Positions 60,022 through 64,000 of a DNA stretch of 64,000 nt are shown one piece after another. The notes under the pieces were generated by a model. The model was not told the origin of the DNA. It ran no database searches and saw only the letters and a program-made list of their open reading frames with translations. Source of the stretch: Bin87 sp965203855. Its GTDB lineage: Bacteria; Chloroflexota; Dehalococcoidia; Lucifugimonadales; UBA3495. The DNA lies in NCBI GenBank assembly GCA_965203855.1, contig CBDBDN010000005.1:744001-808000 (forward strand), given 5' to 3'. Position numbers and translations under genes: made by a program. Numbering within the stretch: the stretch's first letter is position 1; the number at the start of each line of letters is the position of its first letter.

Positions 60022-60822
60022 TCATGATGCGGATGCCGGCACGCCCAGCAGCCGGCTCAAATTAGCCGTAGTAACCTCCGCCACTTCGTCCACCGATATG
60101 CCTTTTATCGCAGCCAGGCATTGGGCCACTTCGGCCAGATGGCGCGGCTCCGTCCAGTTGTGGCGGTATTTCTTGAACGGCTGCGGGTAGGCGTCGGTTT
60201 CCAGCACGATGTTCTCCAGCGGGATTTGGCGCGCCACTTCCCGCAGTTCCGGCAGCCGGGTCAACGGGCGGGCCAGCGAGATGAAAAAGCCGCACTCAAT
60301 GGCCGCCCGCGCCGTCTCCAAATCGCCCTGAAAGTAGTGCATTGCGCCGCCCACGCTGCCGGCGTTCTCCTCCCGCAGTACCTTGAAAACCGCCGGATGC
60401 GACTCCCGCGAATGGAATATGACGGGCAGCCCCAGGCTTTTCGCCAGATGAATATGCTGCCGGAACACTTGATCCTGCACGGCATGGTCGGGCGATTCCG
60501 GCAGGTAGTCCAGCCCGACTTCGGAGATGCAGACGACGCGCGGGTTGTCGCGAGCTAGCGCTTCCAGCCGGGCATAGGCGGCATCGTCCACCGGCTGCGC
60601 GGCCTGCATCGGATGGATGCCTACGCCGGCATAGAACATCGGATACGCGTCGGCCAGGGCGATGCAGCGCTCCGTGGATTCAATCGTAGTGCCGGCCAGC
60701 ACGATATAGCCCACGCCGGCGTCCTGCGCGCGTTGCAGAATGTCGGGGATTTCATCAGGGGCATAGTCCGCATACTGATCCAGATGGGTATGGGCGTCGC
60801 AATAGACGGCAGTTGCAGGCAT
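60022..60822 (-). CDS. tatD: TatD family metal-dependent hydrolase
   Basis: 266 residues from ATG 60822 (GGAGAGG). Signatures: YCDAHTHLDQYA (first metal HxH), GVGIHPMQA, CISEVGLDYL (Glu), LPVIFHSRESHPAV and ENIVLETDAYPQ (Asp). TatD proteins are 3'-5' exonucleases or hydrolases on damaged DNA or D-aminoacyl-tRNA-like substrates. It diverges from pheS. Confidence 0.93.
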   Translation of the reverse strand: MPATAVYCDAHTHLDQYADYAPDEIPDILQRAQDAGVGYIVLAGTTIESTERCIALADAYPMFYAGVGIHPMQAAQPVDDAAYARLEALARDNPRVVCISEVGLDYLPESPDHAVQDQVFRQHIHLAKSLGLPVIFHSRESHPAVFKVLREENAGSVGGAMHYFQGDLETARAAIECGFFISLARPLTRLPELREVARQIPLENIVLETDAYPQPFKKYRHNWTEPRHLAEVAQCLAAIKGISVDEVAEVTTANLSRLLGVPASAS

Positions 60823-60975
60823 CGGCAGACCTCTCCGCAGCAGGTTGTCGGTTGTCCGGCGTAATGGGGCGTAACGCGGCGCAGCGCCCCGGCGCCGGAA
60901 AGTATAACATTGCGGATCGCCGCCGACCGTTCTATTCGATTCATCCGGTCTATTCGGCAGCGGAAGCCGTCTATC

Positions 60976-61005
60976 TTGACCCGGCGCATCCCCGCCGCCT
61001 ATAAT
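60976..61005 (+). promoter_or_regulatory. Sigma70-type promoter for pheS
   Basis: TTGACC (60976-60981) and TATAAT (61000-61005) are separated by 18 nt, so transcription should begin near 61012 and leave a leader of about 80 nt before pheS. I saw no T-box or attenuator in the leader. Confidence 0.7.
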
Positions 61006-61094
61006 TCCCGTATCGGCGCGCCCGGCTCGTACCGGCCGGCGCCGGTTTTTCGCCCCTATCCGCAATAGCCATCGTCAATAATAACCAGCATCCC

Positions 61095-62156
61095 GTGTCG
61101 CAAACCGCACATACCGAACTGACGCCGGAATCGGTTGACCGCCTGACGGAAACCGCCCTCAACGAACTGGCACAAGCCGCCGACGCCGACGCCGCCGAGC
61201 AGTGGCGCATCGCCTACCTCGGACGCCGCGGGCAACTTACCGGGCTGCTGCGGGGCTTGTCGCAGCTGGAGCCGGACGCCCGCCGCGCCGTCGGCGCCCG
61301 CGCCAACCAGGCCAAGACGGCGCTGGAGGAAGCGCTGTCGCAGCGCGCCCGCGCGCTGGCCCAGGCCCGACTGTCCGCCAGCGGCCGGCTGGATGTTACG
61401 CTGCCCGGTCGTCCGGTCATCGCCGGCCGGCTGCATCCCACTACCCAAATCGTGCGCGAAATCTGCCAGGCGTTCATCGCTATGGGTTTCAGCGTGGTGG
61501 AAGGCCCCGAAGTTGAGCTGGATCACTACAACTTTGAGATGCTCAACATACCGGCCGGCCATCCGGCGCGCGATATGTGGAACTCACTCTGGATTGACTA
61601 CATCAACGAGGACGGCCAGCAGCCGATGCTGCTGCGGACGCATACCTCGCCGATGCAAGCCCGTGTGATGGAAGCGCAGGAACCGCCGGTGCGCGTCATC
61701 GTCCCCGGCAAGTGCTACCGCTACGAAGCCACCGACGCCACCCACGAATGGCACTTTTACCAGATTGAGGGGCTGGCGGTAGCCGAAGGCATCACTTTTG
61801 CCGACCTCAAAGGCACGCTGTACGAATTCGCGCGCCGGGTGTTCGGCGCCGACCGGCAAATCCGCTTCCGCTGCGACTACTTCCCCTTTGTAGAGCCCGG
61901 GGTAGATATGTCCATCTCCAACTTCCGCAACCCGGATACCGGCCGCCGCCCCATCAACCGGGATGAGGACTGGATTGAAATTATGGGCGCCGGGATGGTG
62001 CATCCCAAAGTATTGGCCGATGTTGGCTACGACCCGCAGCGCTACACCGGGTTCGCTTTCGGAATGGGGCCGGAGCGCATCGGTATGCTGAAATACGGCA
62101 TAGATGACATACGCCACTTTTACAGCAACGATGTAAGGTTTCTGCGGCAGTTCTGA
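61095..62156 (+). CDS. pheS: Phenylalanine-tRNA ligase alpha subunit
   Basis: 353 residues; GTG start at 61095. The N-terminal coiled coil is followed by the class II core: HPTTQIVREICQAFIAMGF (motif 1 region), PMLLRTHTSPMQARVM, FHFYQIEG-like (EWHFYQIEGLAVA, motif 2) and GFAFGMGPERIGMLKYGI (motif 3). It charges tRNA-Phe together with PheT. Usually pheT follows immediately; here the next genes are unrelated, so pheT must be elsewhere. No ribosome-binding site is apparent. Confidence 0.97.
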   Translation: MSQTAHTELTPESVDRLTETALNELAQAADADAAEQWRIAYLGRRGQLTGLLRGLSQLEPDARRAVGARANQAKTALEEALSQRARALAQARLSASGRLDVTLPGRPVIAGRLHPTTQIVREICQAFIAMGFSVVEGPEVELDHYNFEMLNIPAGHPARDMWNSLWIDYINEDGQQPMLLRTHTSPMQARVMEAQEPPVRVIVPGKCYRYEATDATHEWHFYQIEGLAVAEGITFADLKGTLYEFARRVFGADRQIRFRCDYFPFVEPGVDMSISNFRNPDTGRRPINRDEDWIEIMGAGMVHPKVLADVGYDPQRYTGFAFGMGPERIGMLKYGIDDIRHFYSNDVRFLRQF

Positions 62157-62213
62157 CGGGCGCGCTTGCCAGGCTCAGCCGTTGCGCCCGTCTTTACTAT
62201 ACCCGGCTATGTT

Positions 62214-62462
62214 ATGATTGAAATTGAATACAGCCGACACGCGCGAGAGCGGATGACGGCAGAGGGCATATCCGAAACGCAAATTCGGATGTGTTTGTAT
62301 GACCCGGATATTATTGAGCCGGATCCGGATCTAACCGTGATACGGTTCCTACGGTGTATTCCCGGACACAGTCGCAAAATTCGCGTAGTGGTACGAAATA
62401 GCCAGCGCAATTTCGTGGTCACCGCTCACCCTGACCGGAGGTTCCGATGTCCGCAACGGTAA
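62214..62462 (+). CDS. DUF4258 family small protein
   Basis: 82 residues from ATG 62214. The DUF4258 motif IEYSRHARERMTAEGISETQI, then DLTVIRFLRC and RKIRVVVRNSQRNFVVTAHP, is clear. This family is RelE/BrnT-like and often a toxin component. The stop overlaps the next gene by 16 nt. The frame is open for 48 nt upstream but without a good start. Confidence 0.75.
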   Translation: MIEIEYSRHARERMTAEGISETQIRMCLYDPDIIEPDPDLTVIRFLRCIPGHSRKIRVVVRNSQRNFVVTAHPDRRFRCPQR

Positions 62463-63208
62463 AGCGCAACGACGTAGGTATGTATCTGCGATTTGCGAAG
62501 TCGCCGATTCCGTCCAGCCTGGAGTTTGCCAATCGCTTCATCGCCGATTTCAGCCCGGAGGACGATGTCATCGGGTTAGAATTTTTGTACCCGGACGACT
62601 GGCATATCAGCTGTGAGCCGGAAATGCTGGCATTTGGCGTTTTTGGTTCTGCCCTGTTGTGGCTAGGATACAATTACGCCGAACACGGCGGGGAAAAGAT
62701 GCTCCGGGCGGCGTTGCATAAGGCCAAACAGTTCATTGACGCCACGGATCTGGAATTGCAGGTCGCCGCCAATGGCAAAACCGGTTTGACTATTACGGAT
62801 GCGGACGGCAAACCGCTGCTTTGCTCCGATTTACAATATCAGCCCCACCGACTGCTTAAAGCGGCAAGCGCGCCGAAATCTGCGTCAGGCATTGACTTGC
62901 TGGACGCGCAAATGGCAGAAGTTCGTTCCGTCATTAAACACCTGTCTCAATCTGTGCTGCCGGATTACCCCGGCGCAGTTGGCGTTGCCGTTGCCTTCGA
63001 CCAAATAGGCGCTTTGTATCGCCAGCCGGCCGTTGCTCCCGGCCTATGGGTCGACTGGCCGGAGGCTCGGCTGTCTAACGGCAGCCAGCTCTGGGCGCAT
63101 ATTGCCGTCATTCCACCGCACGACCGGGTCTATCCCTGGCTGCCGGACGGATTCCTGCCCAGCCGGGGCGCGGTTAGCCCGGCAGAACCCTCCACCGTTT
63201 TATGCTAG
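62447..63208 (+). CDS. Hypothetical protein (253 aa), partner of DUF4258
   Basis: The protein begins ATVKRNDVGMYLRFAKSPIP and includes GLEFLYPDDWHISCEPEML and a region SGIDLLDAQMAEVRSVIKHL. Mixed alpha/beta composition, no family known. Overlaps the DUF4258 gene by 16 nt, so they form an operon. Not the usual DUF2283 antitoxin. Confidence 0.55.
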   Translation: MSATVKRNDVGMYLRFAKSPIPSSLEFANRFIADFSPEDDVIGLEFLYPDDWHISCEPEMLAFGVFGSALLWLGYNYAEHGGEKMLRAALHKAKQFIDATDLELQVAANGKTGLTITDADGKPLLCSDLQYQPHRLLKAASAPKSASGIDLLDAQMAEVRSVIKHLSQSVLPDYPGAVGVAVAFDQIGALYRQPAVAPGLWVDWPEARLSNGSQLWAHIAVIPPHDRVYPWLPDGFLPSRGAVSPAEPSTVLC

Positions 63209-63283
63209 AATATCCTGGCAAACCGACCCATTCACCACCCCTTACATCATTAGCCCTTACATTATCAGCAAGGAACCAGCGCA

Positions 63284-63538
63284 ATGCTAGTCAGCATCGA
63301 GGAAGCCCAGGCCCGGCTGCCGGAACTCGCCTTGCGCGTCCGCAACGGCGGCGAGGTAGTCATCACCAAAGACGGGCAGCCGTATATCAAATTGGTGGCG
63401 CACGGTGGTACGCCGGCGGCGGCCCGTTGCCTTGACGCATACCAGGGAGCGATGTCGCAAGAAGCCGTTGACACCCTCTTGGCCCCGTTCACCAAGGAGG
63501 AAGTTCTCCGGCTGTTCTGGGACGGCAAGACGGAATAA
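63284..63538 (+). CDS. Phd/YefM-type antitoxin
   Basis: 84 residues. The N-terminal DNA-binding fold is typical: VSIEEAQARLPELALRVRNGGEVVITKDGQPYIKLV. The C-terminal tail would neutralise the PIN toxin encoded next. The TAA stop overlaps the toxin ATG by one base. Confidence 0.88.
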   Translation: MLVSIEEAQARLPELALRVRNGGEVVITKDGQPYIKLVAHGGTPAAARCLDAYQGAMSQEAVDTLLAPFTKEEVLRLFWDGKTE

Positions 63539-63930
63539 TGGCGGTCTTGCTGCTGGATACGCATATTTTTGTTTGGACGGTCAACGGAGACCCCCGACTG
63601 AGGCCGACCATCAGAACGCTTATTGGCGATCCGGCCAACCAAGTTTTCGTCAGCGCCGCAACGGTATGGGAAATTGCCATCAAAAATACATTGGGACGGC
63701 AAACCGATCTCAGTCTGCCGGATACCGCGGCGAACATTGCGGATGCCCTTGGATTTACCGAGCTTCCCGTAAAATTCGCGCACGCGGAACAAGCAGCTCT
63801 GTTGCCTCCAATTCACAACGACCCCTTTGACCGTATGCTCATCGCGCAGGCTATGGTGGAAAACCTTACGCTGGTTACTGCCGACTCCGCAATCCTCCGC
63901 TACAATGTAACCATCCTGGACGCATCATAG
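63538..63930 (+). CDS. PIN domain toxin (VapC-like)
   Basis: 130 residues. Acidic residues of the PIN active site are Asp7 (LLLDTHIF), Glu45 (SAATVWEIAIK), Asp95/Asp98 (HNDPFDRMLIAQA) and Asp116 (TADSAI). VapC-type enzymes cleave tRNA or rRNA when freed from the antitoxin. Coupled to the preceding Phd gene. The last 70 nt of the window show no gene. Confidence 0.9.
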   Translation: MAVLLLDTHIFVWTVNGDPRLRPTIRTLIGDPANQVFVSAATVWEIAIKNTLGRQTDLSLPDTAANIADALGFTELPVKFAHAEQAALLPPIHNDPFDRMLIAQAMVENLTLVTADSAILRYNVTILDAS

Positions 63931-64000
63931 CCCCTGCGTCTGCACACACTACCAGGCTTGATACTTTATTATGCTCATACCCCTCTCCTGGCTTTCTCAA

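Noticed and set aside
1..64000. tRNA, rRNA, CRISPR array, prophage or insertion sequence
   Set aside because: I looked for tRNA T-arm motifs, regularly spaced direct repeats, transposase motifs and phage structural genes and saw none.

Overview
The window is a GC-rich bacterial chromosome segment with about 72 genes in short operons on both strands. I see no rRNA, tRNA, CRISPR array or intact insertion sequence. The gene set points to a Chloroflexota-like heterotroph, perhaps of the SAR202/Dehalococcoidia or sponge-associated kind. It has three CaiB/BaiF CoA-transferases, an F420/LLM oxidoreductase, an enolase-superfamily enzyme, FAH and amidohydrolase-2 enzymes, a CtaG oxidase assembly factor, Thr/Pro-rich extracytoplasmic linkers and a thrC-NIL-MoaD cluster. 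This placement is inference from gene content.

Layout. 0-6 kb: end of a [2Fe-2S] hydroxylase subunit, a DUF3500 protein, a cassette with a degenerate ImmA/IrrE-like protein, glyA and a methyltransferase. 6-13 kb: a TlpA-like thioredoxin with an in-frame TGA in its redox motif, a crotonase, tsaD, a PrsW-type protease, an RDD protein and an isocitrate lyase/PEP mutase-family enzyme. 13-21 kb: FixH-like protein plus CtaG, a DUF2283 pair, catabolic enzymes, and a small hypothetical pair whose second gene is frameshifted. 21-27 kb: an MFS transporter, an AAA ATPase plus TOPRIM-like pair, and a GH105-like hydrolase. 27-37 kb: CoA-transferases, duplicated Uma2 genes, and a thrC-NIL-MoaD-RelA/SpoT operon. 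37-44 kb: molybdenum hydroxylase large and FAD subunits, a 26-G homopolymer inside a secreted-protein gene, and an enolase-superfamily enzyme. 44-56 kb: a HigA-like protein, a PLD nuclease, HEPN-like paralogues, a split B12-dependent acyl-CoA mutase interrupted by a GHKL/DUF4325 signalling pair, an acyl-CoA ligase, an MBL hydrolase and two aspartyl-protease-like proteins. 56-64 kb: an N6 methylase fused to a PD-(D/E)xK domain with a broken hsdS, tatD, pheS and a Phd/PIN toxin-antitoxin pair.

The strongest unusual signals are these. (1) The TGA replaces the first Cys of a TlpA CxxC motif and is followed, at the spacing expected of a bacterial SECIS, by a perfect 7-bp stem-loop, so this is a probable selenoprotein. 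(2) A 26-G run lies between an ideal ribosome-binding site/ATG and a signal peptide, and the reading frame depends on tract length, so this is a candidate phase-variable exported protein. (3) 15-bp, five-codon tandem repeats sit in frame inside several unrelated genes. (4) A putative sulfur-carrier amino-acid operon and several candidate defence or toxin-antitoxin cassettes are present. Three single-base frameshifts (near 20973, 38291 and 56947) could be real lesions or assembly errors.
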